Virus record (IMG/VR): IMGVR_UViG_3300030110_005075
Span: 1 to 29,703 of that record
DNA from: a virus
Strand: one strand, 5' to 3'
Length of the DNA: 29,703 nt
Below the pieces are notes generated by a model. The model did no database searches, had not been told where the DNA came from, and saw only the letters and a list, made by a program, of their open reading frames with translations. Below are positions 1 to 5,116 of the stretch, in pieces. The position numbers were made by a program, and so were the translations under genes. How positions within the stretch are numbered: position 1 is the first letter of the stretch; each line of letters opens with the position of its first letter.

Positions 1-16
1 GGGGGCTTATGCCCCC
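1..16 (-). terminator. hairpin at window edge, possible leftward terminator
   Basis: GGGGGC (1-6) and GCCCCC (11-16) form a perfect 6-bp stem with loop TTAT. It lies 46 bases beyond the stop of the leftward gene 63-338. A U-run for leftward transcription would lie before base 1, so terminator function cannot be confirmed. The + side is not T-rich. Confidence 0.4.
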
Positions 17-48
17 TTACTACTATCATTACTATCACGCTCTGTATC

Positions 49-68
49 CGTTTTGTTTACGTTTAGCG
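49..68. repeat. copy 1 of the CGTTTTGTNTACGTTTAGCG repeat
   Basis: This 20-base copy matches the one at 1644-1663 at 19 of 20 positions. Partial copies lie at 347-364 and 1744-1763. Read on the - strand it contains the CGC TAA end of the 63-338 gene. The family occurs only in the first 1.8 kb and sits at or near the ends of leftward genes. Confidence 0.75.
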
Positions 69-338
69 TTTCAAAGAATTTAAGGCTTCATTCCAACCTT
101 TAGTATACGCTTCGTCCCAACCTTCGTAATCGTGCTGCTCGTCCAGGGCTCTATTATACGCCCTGATTAAATGAACCAAATGCATATCTAACAATTCAAT
201 TTCCTTTTCCTTACTTCTTGATTTGTGTAAGTTTAGTTCACAATCATTCATATCTGAAGGAATCGCGCGCTGGTCTCTTTTTTCTTTTTTTAAATTATCT
301 AAATAATTTTCTACTTTCAATAATTCTCTTAATATCAT
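63..338 (-). CDS. hypothetical protein, charged and helical (91 aa)
   Basis: Not recognised. The 91-residue protein is rich in Lys, Glu, Arg and Leu and looks mostly helical. The first 20 residues (LLKVENYLDNLKKEKRDQR) could form a short coiled coil. The C-terminal part has several Trp and Tyr residues (EGWDEAYTKGWNEAL). No signal peptide or membrane segment is visible. The ATG at 338 is preceded by an A-rich stretch with only a weak ribosome site. It is the last of four leftward genes in this window (789 to 63), separated from its neighbour by a GC hairpin. Its stop lies inside a dispersed repeat. Function unknown. Confidence 0.6.
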   Translation of the reverse strand: MILRELLKVENYLDNLKKEKRDQRAIPSDMNDCELNLHKSRSKEKEIELLDMHLVHLIRAYNRALDEQHDYEGWDEAYTKGWNEALNSLKR

Positions 339-346
339 ATTTTTTT

Positions 347-364
347 CTTTGTTAACGTTTAGCG
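347..364. repeat. partial copy 2 of the ACGTTTAGCG repeat
   Basis: The stretch CTTTGTTAACGTTTAGCG shares the TTTGTTNACGTTTAGCG core with the copy at 49-68. It lies between the hairpin at 366-382 and the start of the 63-338 gene, so here it is intergenic rather than at a stop codon. Confidence 0.6.
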
Positions 365-365
365 C

Positions 366-382
366 GCCCCGCTTACCGGGGC
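366..382 (-). terminator. GC-rich intergenic hairpin
   Basis: GCCCCG (366-371) and CGGGGC (377-382) form a perfect stem with loop CTTAC, just after the stop of the leftward gene 395-592. No U-run follows on the - strand. It may be an attenuator, a factor-dependent terminator or an mRNA-stabilising hairpin rather than a classic intrinsic terminator. Confidence 0.45.
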
Positions 383-394
383 CCGCTTCATGGT

Positions 395-592
395 TTATAA
401 ATCTTCTAGCATTCCTTCGTAAATATCCTGCGCGTATCTATGCTCAACATAAAAGCACCGCTCATCGACTATTGACCTGGACCAATCATCAAATACAACG
501 TTTTTTTTCCACCAGTCCAGGGCTGCTTGCGTATGCAATTTAAATTCAACTATTGAACCTTTGCTGCTTATGGCTGCGTGATTTTTTAACAT
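395..592 (-). CDS. hypothetical protein (65 aa)
   Basis: Not recognised. The start ATG overlaps the stop of the upstream gene 586-789 (ATGTTAA), typical of translational coupling. The protein is soluble, with an aromatic patch (LDWWKKNVVFDDWS, about residues 25-38) and an acidic C-terminus (YEGMLEDL). A GC hairpin follows the gene at 366-382. The coupled position argues that it is a real gene expressed with 586-789. Function unknown. Confidence 0.6.
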   Translation of the reverse strand: MLKNHAAISSKGSIVEFKLHTQAALDWWKKNVVFDDWSRSIVDERCFYVEHRYAQDIYEGMLEDL

Positions 593-789
593 GCTTCTAG
601 GATATCTTTAGTATACACCCCGCCCGCTTCATCAAAAAAACCAACGGTGGACCCATATACATACATTGTAACAACTGACTTCCAGCCGCGCCCCTGCTTA
701 GGTGATTCAAGCAGCTTAGCTTTAACCGGCCCCAGGCCATTATTGATAATATAAAAATTATCTTTTTTTAGTTTTTCTTTATCAATCAT
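586..789 (-). CDS. hypothetical small beta-rich protein (67 aa)
   Basis: Not recognised. The ATG at 789 follows a good ribosome site (GAAAGGA, about 8 bases upstream). The first residues are lysine-rich (MIDKEKLKKDNFYII). The rest alternates hydrophobic and polar residues with many glycines, like a small SH3-like beta barrel. That fold is a guess. It is the first gene of the leftward set 789-63 and is transcribed divergently from the GP88-like gene. Its leader carries the 11-base box CAAGTAGAAAG that also occurs before the genes at 870 and 26274. Confidence 0.65.
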   Translation of the reverse strand: MIDKEKLKKDNFYIINNGLGPVKAKLLESPKQGRGWKSVVTMYVYGSTVGFFDEAGGVYTKDILEAC

Positions 790-869
790 TTTTTATTCCT
801 TTCTACTTGATTAATATATAAAAGACTATAAAGGATAATAAAACATTTAACAAGTAGAAAGTGAAAAAA
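790..869. promoter_or_regulatory. divergent leader region with inverted CAAGTAGAAAG boxes
   Basis: This 80-base AT-rich region separates the leftward gene 586-789 from the rightward GP88-like gene. CTTTCTACTTG (799-809) and CAAGTAGAAAG (851-861) are perfect 11-base inverted copies, each directly before a start codon. They include the ribosome site. Between them lies an AT-rich core with several TATAAA-like and TATAAT-like strings (815-842) that could be the -10 boxes of two divergent promoters. A third copy of the box lies at 26257-26267. Confidence 0.55.
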
Positions 870-1505
870 ATGTACACAATAAAAAAAGCTAAAGAATTGA
901 CCGGCGGCGGTATTAGCAATAGTAACCGTAAAATGCCAGGTCATACTTACGGCCTGAGCGCGCTAGAATGTAAGACCGGGGAAAAGCTGCGGGGTATTCC
1001 TGGTTCAGTGTGTTTTTTATGCTATGCAATGAAAGCTAATTATTTTTATCCAAGCGTAAAGACTGCACATAAAAGAAGGCTCAAGTCTATTAATAATAAA
1101 ACCTGGACCGCGGCCATGATTCAATTAATTACGCATTATGAAAAAGAATATTTTAGGTGGCACGATAGCGGGGATATTCAAACAGTAGAGCACTTAGGCA
1201 AGATCTGCGCCGTAGCTGCAGGAACCCCACATATACAACACTGGCTACCAACGCGCGAAGCAAAAATATTAAAAGATTATAAAGAAGCGGGCGGGGTGAT
1301 TCCTGCAAACCTGGTTATAAGATTGAGCGCGACTATGGTAAACGGGGTACCGTCTAAAATTCATGAGCATTCCAGCACCGTGCACACCGCCGGCGTTGCG
1401 CCAATTGGTGAAGCTTGCAACGCGCAACATCAAGGCGGCCAGTGCCTGGATTGCCGCGCATGTTGGAACCCTGCAATTAAAAATATTTCTTATGAAGCGC
1501 ATTAA
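870..1505 (+). CDS. GP88-family phage protein
   Basis: Resembles the phage GP88 (gene product 88) family, whose biochemical role is not known to me. Family-like blocks are visible in order: KMPGHTYGL (about 22-30), LRGIPGSVCFLCYAMK (about 41-55), FRWHDSGD (about 95-102), HWLPTREAK, NLVIRLSATM, SSTVHTAG, and a Cys-rich end CNAQHQGGQCLDCRACW. Cys at about 34, 48, 51, 113, 183, 192, 195 and 198 could bind metal or an Fe-S cluster, which is inference. I chose the ATG at 870 because it gives the same spacing to the CAAGTAGAAAG box as in gene 586-789. An in-frame GTG lies at 861. Its codons look more GC-rich than most of the window. The small membrane gene at 1492 overlaps its end. Confidence 0.85.
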   Translation: MYTIKKAKELTGGGISNSNRKMPGHTYGLSALECKTGEKLRGIPGSVCFLCYAMKANYFYPSVKTAHKRRLKSINNKTWTAAMIQLITHYEKEYFRWHDSGDIQTVEHLGKICAVAAGTPHIQHWLPTREAKILKDYKEAGGVIPANLVIRLSATMVNGVPSKIHEHSSTVHTAGVAPIGEACNAQHQGGQCLDCRACWNPAIKNISYEAH

Positions 1506-1602
1506 AATATTATTTGAATTTTGTATAATTATAATCTTAATCTACTGGCTAATACTCAAACCGATATTCTGGATCATCGACAAACTTCAAGAGGGCGCCT
1601 AA
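1492..1602 (+). CDS. small single-span membrane peptide (36 aa)
   Basis: This ORF is below the usual length cut. ATG AAG CGC ATT begins inside the end of the GP88-like gene, in another frame, and ends with TAA at 1600-1602. The peptide has a basic N-terminus (MKRIK), a hydrophobic stretch from about residue 7 to 28 rich in Ile and Leu, and a short polar tail (DKLQEGA). That is the layout of a small inner-membrane peptide. The 14-base overlap suggests coupling to the GP88-like gene. It could be a holin-like or toxin-like peptide, but no family is recognised. Confidence 0.5.
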   Translation: MKRIKILFEFCIIIILIYWLILKPIFWIIDKLQEGA

Positions 1603-1643
1603 GCGCTCATCAAAAAAAAGCTTTCTGAAAAATAAAGTGTGTA

Positions 1644-1663
1644 CGTTTTGTGTACGTTTAGCG
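1644..1663. repeat. copy 3 of the CGTTTTGTNTACGTTTAGCG repeat
   Basis: 19 of 20 bases match the copy at 49-68. As there, the complementary strand carries the CGC TAA end of a leftward gene, here the VRR-NUC-like nuclease. Confidence 0.75.
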
Positions 1664-2143
1664 TTCCGCTAACCTACTATCACGTTCTCTTGTGTGCGTT
1701 TTGTCAACCGAGAGGCGAGGGTCGCCCTCCTCCGATTTGGGTACGTTTTGTGTGCGTTTAGTCAACGTTTCGTGAATCAGTTGCCAGTCAAATGGTTTAT
1801 CAAACACGGCTATCGGTTCGGTTTTCGGTACGTTTTGTGCGAGATCCCTCCCCTTGTCTCCTCCATAGATTTTTATGGTACTCTGTTCGAGGGTCGTGGC
1901 TATGATAAAACATTTTCCACCCTTCAAATGGTGCTGTAAATTCCACGCAATCTGATGAGGCGTAATCTTTAATTTATTACTATAAATTACCTTTAATTCA
2001 GCCGTAAAGAACCCACAGGAGGGAAAACAGCCAACAAGGTCTGGAAACCCTTGTATTGTGCGAGTTTCTATTCTTGTCCAAGATATTTGTGACAAATTCT
2101 TTTTTAATAATTGCCAAAACTTAGCCTCTGGTTTGCGTAACAT
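1658..2143 (-). CDS. VRR-NUC-like PD-(D/E)XK nuclease
   Basis: A 161-residue protein whose first 100 residues match the small phage VRR-NUC / Holliday-junction-resolvase-like type of PD-(D/E)XK nuclease. Likely catalytic residues are E26, D35 in GFPDLVG, and E49-x-K51 in FFTAELK. Gln64 in TPHQIAW may complete the site. Such enzymes cut DNA, often branched or recombination intermediates. Beyond about residue 100 the chain is an unusual polar tail with two related units (AQNVPKTEP and TQNVPKSEE) and a charged end (THTRERDSRLAER). At DNA level the tail is built from the ACGTTTTGTG repeats. It may be a disordered extension gained by repeat expansion. It is divergent to the 2627 operon across a 483-base gap. 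Confidence 0.75.
   Translation of the reverse strand: MLRKPEAKFWQLLKKNLSQISWTRIETRTIQGFPDLVGCFPSCGFFTAELKVIYSNKLKITPHQIAWNLQHHLKGGKCFIIATTLEQSTIKIYGGDKGRDLAQNVPKTEPIAVFDKPFDWQLIHETLTKRTQNVPKSEEGDPRLSVDKTHTRERDSRLAER
1744..1763. repeat. partial copy 4 of the CGTTTTGTNTACGTTTAGCG repeat
   Basis: CGTTTTGTGTGCGTTTAGTC, 17 of 20 bases as in the copy at 1644-1663 and exactly 100 bases from it, inside the 3' part of the nuclease gene. Shorter related strings lie near 1696-1704 and 1831-1838. Together they give the repetitive C-terminal tail of the nuclease. Confidence 0.6.
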
Positions 2144-2626
2144 TTCTAAGGGCTAACAGTAACCTAAAAAGAATTAAAATAAATAAAAGATTTTCTTTGA
2201 TAATCTGTTAATCTATGATAAAGATTTTTTTAGAAAGCCAATTAGTAGGACTATGTCGGCAGGACTTGGAAACAAGTACCCTTTATCGTGAGAGAGGGCT
2301 GTGATTTTAGATTGCAGATGAGAGTGACTTTATAGGACTGGTTTCGAAAAGCTTTCAATGATTTATTCTAGGCGAGGATGAATAGTAGTAGGCATAAATA
2401 TAACAGGTTTCTTAGTAACTGGTCATTGTTGAAATCAAGACGTTAAAAAAGGAAGGCTTACTAAGTGCTACTATAGGTAGCTTAGAATAAAAATAGAGTA
2501 GTCATAATGATAGCTATAAAGATTTATCTGGTGCTATCCTACTCTAGGGCTGATAACTCGGTACAGTTTAGAAGTATACACCAAAGTGTCAGCCCACAAC
2601 TTAACCAAAATAGAAAGAAGGATAAT
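2144..2626. other. 483-base gene-free region with RNA-like hairpins
   Basis: No ORF with a convincing ribosome site is seen. Only fragments of about 12 codons follow the few ATGs. Visible structures: a stem 2262-2280 (GGACTTG / CAAGTACC, one bulge) capped by a GAAA tetraloop; CTAA-GCTAC / GTAGC-TTAG at 2461-2485 with a 2-base bulge; and a long-range stem GGGCTGATA (2547-2555) with TGTCAGCCC (2587-2595) just before the 2627 gene. AGGACT recurs near 2247, 2261 and 2333. A possible leftward promoter for the nuclease lies in the AT-rich first 80 bases (TTAACA, 17 bases, TTTTAT). The region may encode a small RNA, a structured leader or an origin. None of these is proven. Confidence 0.45.
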
Positions 2627-2809
2627 ATGACATTTAAAATAGGAGACATGGTCGAAGTCAAATCGATTGAAGAATGGGGCTTTGTCCACGATAGAGAAAT
2701 TGGTAAAGGTAAAAGAAACCTTTATTTAATAGATGAAATTCAAGGAGAAGGTTTTTCTTGGTTTCGTCAAGATGACTTAAAACTAATCAACAGAAAGAAG
2801 GAGGACTAA
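2627..2809 (+). CDS. hypothetical small protein, first gene of acidic operon (60 aa)
   Basis: Not recognised. An in-frame ATG exists at 2507, but the start at 2627 has a clear AGAAGG site 6 bases upstream, and the upstream extension looks like leader RNA, so 2627 is preferred. The protein is short, charged and probably beta-rich (MTFKIGDMVEVKS at the start, WFRQDDLKLINRKKED at the end), like a small KOW/SH3-type barrel. Its stop is followed immediately by the next ATG at 2810. It opens the rightward set of nine small genes up to 4631. Confidence 0.65.
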   Translation: MTFKIGDMVEVKSIEEWGFVHDREIGKGKRNLYLIDEIQGEGFSWFRQDDLKLINRKKED

Positions 2810-3214
2810 ATGGGAGATAGAGTAAGTATACAATTTCAAGATAGTGACGGAGATAAGTCACCAGTCTTGTTTCATCATTGGGGGGGAATGTACCTCCCCA
2901 AATTTGCATCAAATTGGATAAGGGATTTTAGAAAAAAACTAAATACTGAAGATAATGTAAGTGACCCTTTAACTAGATTAGAGGCGAGATCAGTTGCTGT
3001 TCAATTTATTGCAGACCTAAGAAATCATGAATTTTTTCATGAGTGCATGGGTTTTGAAAAAGATGAGGAGGGTAAATCAATTTATCAAAAACCAATTCAT
3101 TCTAGTGAGTTTGTTTCACATAGTGTTTATCTTGGTGCAGATGAGAACGAAGGAGACAATTCTGACAATGGTCATTTTGTTATTGATACAGATACAGGAG
3201 ACTTTGTAATATAA
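2810..3214 (+). CDS. hypothetical acidic protein (134 aa)
   Basis: Not recognised. It follows the previous stop without a gap and has a strong ribosome site (AAGGAGGAC). The protein begins MGDRVSIQFQDSDGDKSPVLFHHWGG and ends in a very acidic tail (ENEGDNSDNG...IDTDTGDFVI). The centre has a helical Arg/Asp-rich part and several His residues. The MGDRVSIQF opening and FHHWGG segment are of a kind I have seen in small phage proteins of unknown function. A strong terminator follows at 3219-3249. The acidity would suit a DNA-mimic or host-takeover protein, which is inference only. Confidence 0.75.
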   Translation: MGDRVSIQFQDSDGDKSPVLFHHWGGMYLPKFASNWIRDFRKKLNTEDNVSDPLTRLEARSVAVQFIADLRNHEFFHECMGFEKDEEGKSIYQKPIHSSEFVSHSVYLGADENEGDNSDNGHFVIDTDTGDFVI

Positions 3215-3218
3215 TTAT

Positions 3219-3249
3219 AGAGGAGGGCAATTAAGCCCTCCTTTTTTTT
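3219..3249 (+). terminator. strong rho-independent terminator
   Basis: AGGAGGGC (3221-3228) and GCCCTCCT (3235-3242) form a perfect 8-bp stem with loop AATTAA, followed by a T-run to 3249. It ends the 2627-3214 pair. The next gene starts 14 bases later, so some read-through or a new promoter is needed for 3263 onwards. Confidence 0.92.
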
Positions 3250-3262
3250 AAAGGAGAATAAT

Positions 3263-3535
3263 ATGCCAGTACAACAAACATATTGGGAATGGGAAGAGGC
3301 ATTTAACAAATTTGGATTTGGAGACGGAGATGAGTGGAATGGCACACATTTAGTTGAAGAATTTCTTCACGGCATAGGCTGTAAGGAAGTTGAGTGTGAC
3401 TCTTGGGGAATACATAATTATATGATTTTCCGAATAGTAGATAAAGACGGCAAAGAATATGAGTTTGATGGTTATGAAGAACCTCAAAACATTTTGCCAA
3501 AACATATAGTTGAAAAACTAAACAAGGAGTTTTGA
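3263..3535 (+). CDS. hypothetical acidic protein (90 aa)
   Basis: Not recognised. It has a strong AAGGAG site 7 bases before the ATG, right after a terminator. The protein is acidic and rich in aromatic and Gly residues (YWEWEEAFNKFGFGDGDEW at 7-25), with two Cys at 40 and 45. Its C-terminal half alternates charged and hydrophobic residues (FRIVDKDGKEYEFDGY), suggesting beta strands. It heads the seven-gene run 3263-4631. Function unknown. Confidence 0.7.
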   Translation: MPVQQTYWEWEEAFNKFGFGDGDEWNGTHLVEEFLHGIGCKEVECDSWGIHNYMIFRIVDKDGKEYEFDGYEEPQNILPKHIVEKLNKEF

Positions 3536-3536
3536 T

Positions 3537-3698
3537 ATGAAAAAAATAATTAGATACATCCTGTGTAAGTTTGGTGTGATTAAACCACAGCCAAGTTTAA
3601 TATGGAGAAACATCCTAAACAATGAGCATGTAGGTGTCATTGGTTATGGGTACAGTAGAAAAGATTTAATCAAAGCAGAAGATAAATGGAGGAGGTAA
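3537..3698 (+). CDS. hypothetical basic small protein (53 aa)
   Basis: A short ORF, ATG at 3537, TAA at 3696-3698, starting one base after the previous stop, with AAGGAG upstream inside the preceding gene. It begins MKKIIRYILCKFGVIK and ends KAEDKWRR. Unlike its acidic neighbours it is basic. The N-terminal amphipathic or hydrophobic stretch could touch membrane. Not recognised. Its last codons (TGG AGG AGG) form the ribosome site of the next gene, which supports both being real. Confidence 0.6.
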   Translation: MKKIIRYILCKFGVIKPQPSLIWRNILNNEHVGVIGYGYSRKDLIKAEDKWRR

Positions 3699-3701
3699 AT
3701 A

Positions 3702-3842
3702 ATGAGTAATTGTGAAACTTGTAATGATAATTATTTTATTTTGTCAAATGATGAGCAAGGCAATGATGAAATACAAAAATGTGATGATTGCAATTATTTT
3801 AAATCAGATAAACAAGCACAAGAGGTAAATAATGAGTATTGA
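3702..3842 (+). CDS. small zinc-ribbon-like protein (46 aa)
   Basis: A short ORF, ATG at 3702, TGA at 3840-3842, with GGAGG upstream. It has two Cys pairs, C4-x2-C7 and C27-x2-C30, the pattern of a minimal zinc ribbon, in an acidic Asn/Asp-rich chain. It overlaps the next gene by 11 bases. Seventeen bases around its start (3692-3708) are repeated exactly at the start of the next gene (3822-3838), suggesting local duplication. It could bind nucleic acid or a host protein. Function unknown. Confidence 0.6.
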   Translation: MSNCETCNDNYFILSNDEQGNDEIQKCDDCNYFKSDKQAQEVNNEY

Positions 3843-4104
3843 TATAGGTCATAACTGCATTGGGTGTCATGAGGACACCCAGTTCGGTAGTGGGAGGTTT
3901 GTTAATAGAATTCCTGCAGAAAATGATGAATACAATGGTTATTTATGTGTTGATTGTCAGTCAGATAACTGTGACGAATGTGATACACTAACACATGAAT
4001 ATCACCATGATGATGACGGTAATTTTTTATGTGATGATTGCTATATGGATAAACTTAAAAAGGGTCTAACGAGTGACGTTTACGATCTATTGGAGGACGA
4101 ATGA
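3832..4104 (+). CDS. acidic protein with four CxxC knuckles (90 aa)
   Basis: Cys pairs at 9/12, 39/42, 47/50 and 67/70 could bind two zinc ions. The His-rich stretch HEYHHDDDGNF lies between the third and fourth pairs. The chain is strongly acidic, especially near the C-terminus (SDVYDLLEDE). The arrangement resembles LIM- or RING-like cross-braced zinc folds, but no family is recognised. The start overlaps the end of the 3702 gene, and its own end overlaps the next ATG by 4 bases. It lies mid-operon among small phage proteins, so a role in host takeover or regulation is plausible but unproven. Confidence 0.7.
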   Translation: MSIDIGHNCIGCHEDTQFGSGRFVNRIPAENDEYNGYLCVDCQSDNCDECDTLTHEYHHDDDGNFLCDDCYMDKLKKGLTSDVYDLLEDE

Positions 4105-4283
4105 GAAATAGTGATGACTTAGCTAGTCAATGTATAGAACATATTATTAAATGGTTGAATGGCAACATTGATAAATCAAACTTTGATGACTATCCGAAGT
4201 TTCAAGAAATGTTGGCACAAGATAGTGCAGACCTTAAAGAAAAAATAGATTTATTTATGGAGGAGGGTATCGATGAATTCTAA
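4101..4283 (+). CDS. hypothetical acidic helical protein (60 aa)
   Basis: Not recognised. The ATGA overlap with the upstream gene indicates coupling, with GGAGG in the end of that gene as ribosome site. The protein looks helical and acidic (NSDDLASQCIEHIIKWL; ADLKEKIDLFMEEGIDEF). Its last 11 bases overlap the next start. Confidence 0.65.
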   Translation: MRNSDDLASQCIEHIIKWLNGNIDKSNFDDYPKFQEMLAQDSADLKEKIDLFMEEGIDEF

Positions 4284-4464
4284 ACAAGAACAAGAAACAT
4301 TTTTAATGAATTGTTATGAAAAGGCTTTTGTCATTTACAGTTATGACAAAAACTTACACTTAGCACATTTAGAAAATTCTGATATGCCATTAAAAGATTT
4401 TTTAAAAGCATACAAAGTTAAGATGAGGGAACTAACTGATGAGGAGGTAATATACACACCATGA
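4273..4464 (+). CDS. hypothetical small protein (63 aa)
   Basis: Not recognised. The ATG at 4273 lies inside the previous gene with a GGAGGAGGG ribosome site just upstream. The protein starts MNSKQEQETFLMNCYEKAF and has a helical, mixed-charge second half (LKDFLKAYKVKMRELTDEE). The end overlaps the next ATG by 4 bases. Confidence 0.65.
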   Translation: MNSKQEQETFLMNCYEKAFVIYSYDKNLHLAHLENSDMPLKDFLKAYKVKMRELTDEEVIYTP

Positions 4465-4631
4465 AAGTAAAAGATTTAGTTAGATTACTACTACTTGAAA
4501 ACCAAGAGTTAGATGTAGTTTTTTATAATGAAAGAATGGATGATAATCATTGGGGGTGTGAACTTAATGAAGATGATGTCAATAGTAAAGATTTAGTTAT
4601 CTATCCAACTATAGAGGAGGAGGGCGTTTAG
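4461..4631 (+). CDS. hypothetical acidic small protein (56 aa)
   Basis: A short ORF with ATG at 4461 in a 4-base overlap with the previous stop and GAGGAGG upstream. It begins MKVKDLVRLLLLENQELDVVF and ends in an acidic tail (YPTIEEEGV). The start resembles the small phage proteins with KVKDLIxxLxxxxxDxxV that occur widely with unknown role. The last codons and stop (TAG 4629-4631) form the stem and loop of the terminator that ends the operon, and the stop overlaps that of the convergent terminase gene. Confidence 0.65.
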   Translation: MKVKDLVRLLLLENQELDVVFYNERMDDNHWGCELNEDDVNSKDLVIYPTIEEEGV

Positions 4632-4644
4632 CCCTCTTTTTTTT
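4620..4644 (+). terminator. terminator embedded in two convergent gene ends
   Basis: GAGGGC (4620-4625) and GCCCTC (4631-4636) with loop GTTTA are followed by eight T residues (4637-4644). It ends the rightward small-gene operon. The loop and stem carry the stop codons of both the 4461 gene and the leftward terminase gene. Confidence 0.9.
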
Positions 4645-5116
4645 GCTCTATTTCTTTTACTTCTGTAAAGTCAGCGTCAATGATATCTCCGTACAGTTTG
4701 CGTATATCTTTTAATCTAGACTGTACTTGGTCTAGGCTCATTGAATCAATAGAATTAACCACATGAATGTTTTGTGCATGATTGTAAAATCCTGCTGCTT
4801 GACCTCGATTCTTTTCAGCTTGAACTGAGGCAGACCAAGCCTTGTCTTCCTGTGCTTTTCTAGACAGTTCATCTAATCTACTAACATGCCGATCATAAGT
4901 AACGGCAGTTTTGTGTTGCATTTCTTTTTTCATTTCATTGATGTATCTAACAACCTCGGGATGTTTCTGAGGATTTAATAATTCAGATGCTGTTACAGTT
5001 GCTCTGCTTTCCCCATATCCTGCACGTTTTGCCGCCTCTGTGGCTGTAATTTGTCCATCATTTGAAACGTATTCATTAACAAATCTAAGTTGTTTTAACG
5101 TTAAACGTTTAGTCAT
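4628..5116 (-). CDS. terS: terminase small subunit
   Basis: A 162-residue Terminase_2-type protein. Such subunits recognise phage DNA and start packaging by recruiting the large subunit. The N-terminal block LTLKQLRFVNEYVSNDGQITATEAAKRAGYGE (about 6-37) is the family's helix-turn-helix, followed by SELLNPQKHPEVVRYI. The middle (80-120) is helical and suits oligomerisation. The acidic C-terminus (DADFTEVKEIEQ) would contact the large subunit. The ATG at 5116 has no clear ribosome site and lies just after an AT-rich TATATA box. No large terminase gene follows, which is unusual. The upstream region has repeats that may be its binding site. Confidence 0.88.
   Translation of the reverse strand: MTKRLTLKQLRFVNEYVSNDGQITATEAAKRAGYGESRATVTASELLNPQKHPEVVRYINEMKKEMQHKTAVTYDRHVSRLDELSRKAQEDKAWSASVQAEKNRGQAAGFYNHAQNIHVVNSIDSMSLDQVQSRLKDIRKLYGDIIDADFTEVKEIEQKKEG

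Noticed and set aside
2300-2360. Hammerhead-like strings (GATGAGA and CGAAA) in the gene-free region
   Set aside because: The core would need CTGATGA, and no stem II or cleavage-site helix fits.
2507-2626. N-terminal extension of the 2627 gene from the in-frame ATG at 2507
   Set aside because: It has no good ribosome site, overlaps a likely leader stem, and the internal ATG has AGAAGG at proper distance.
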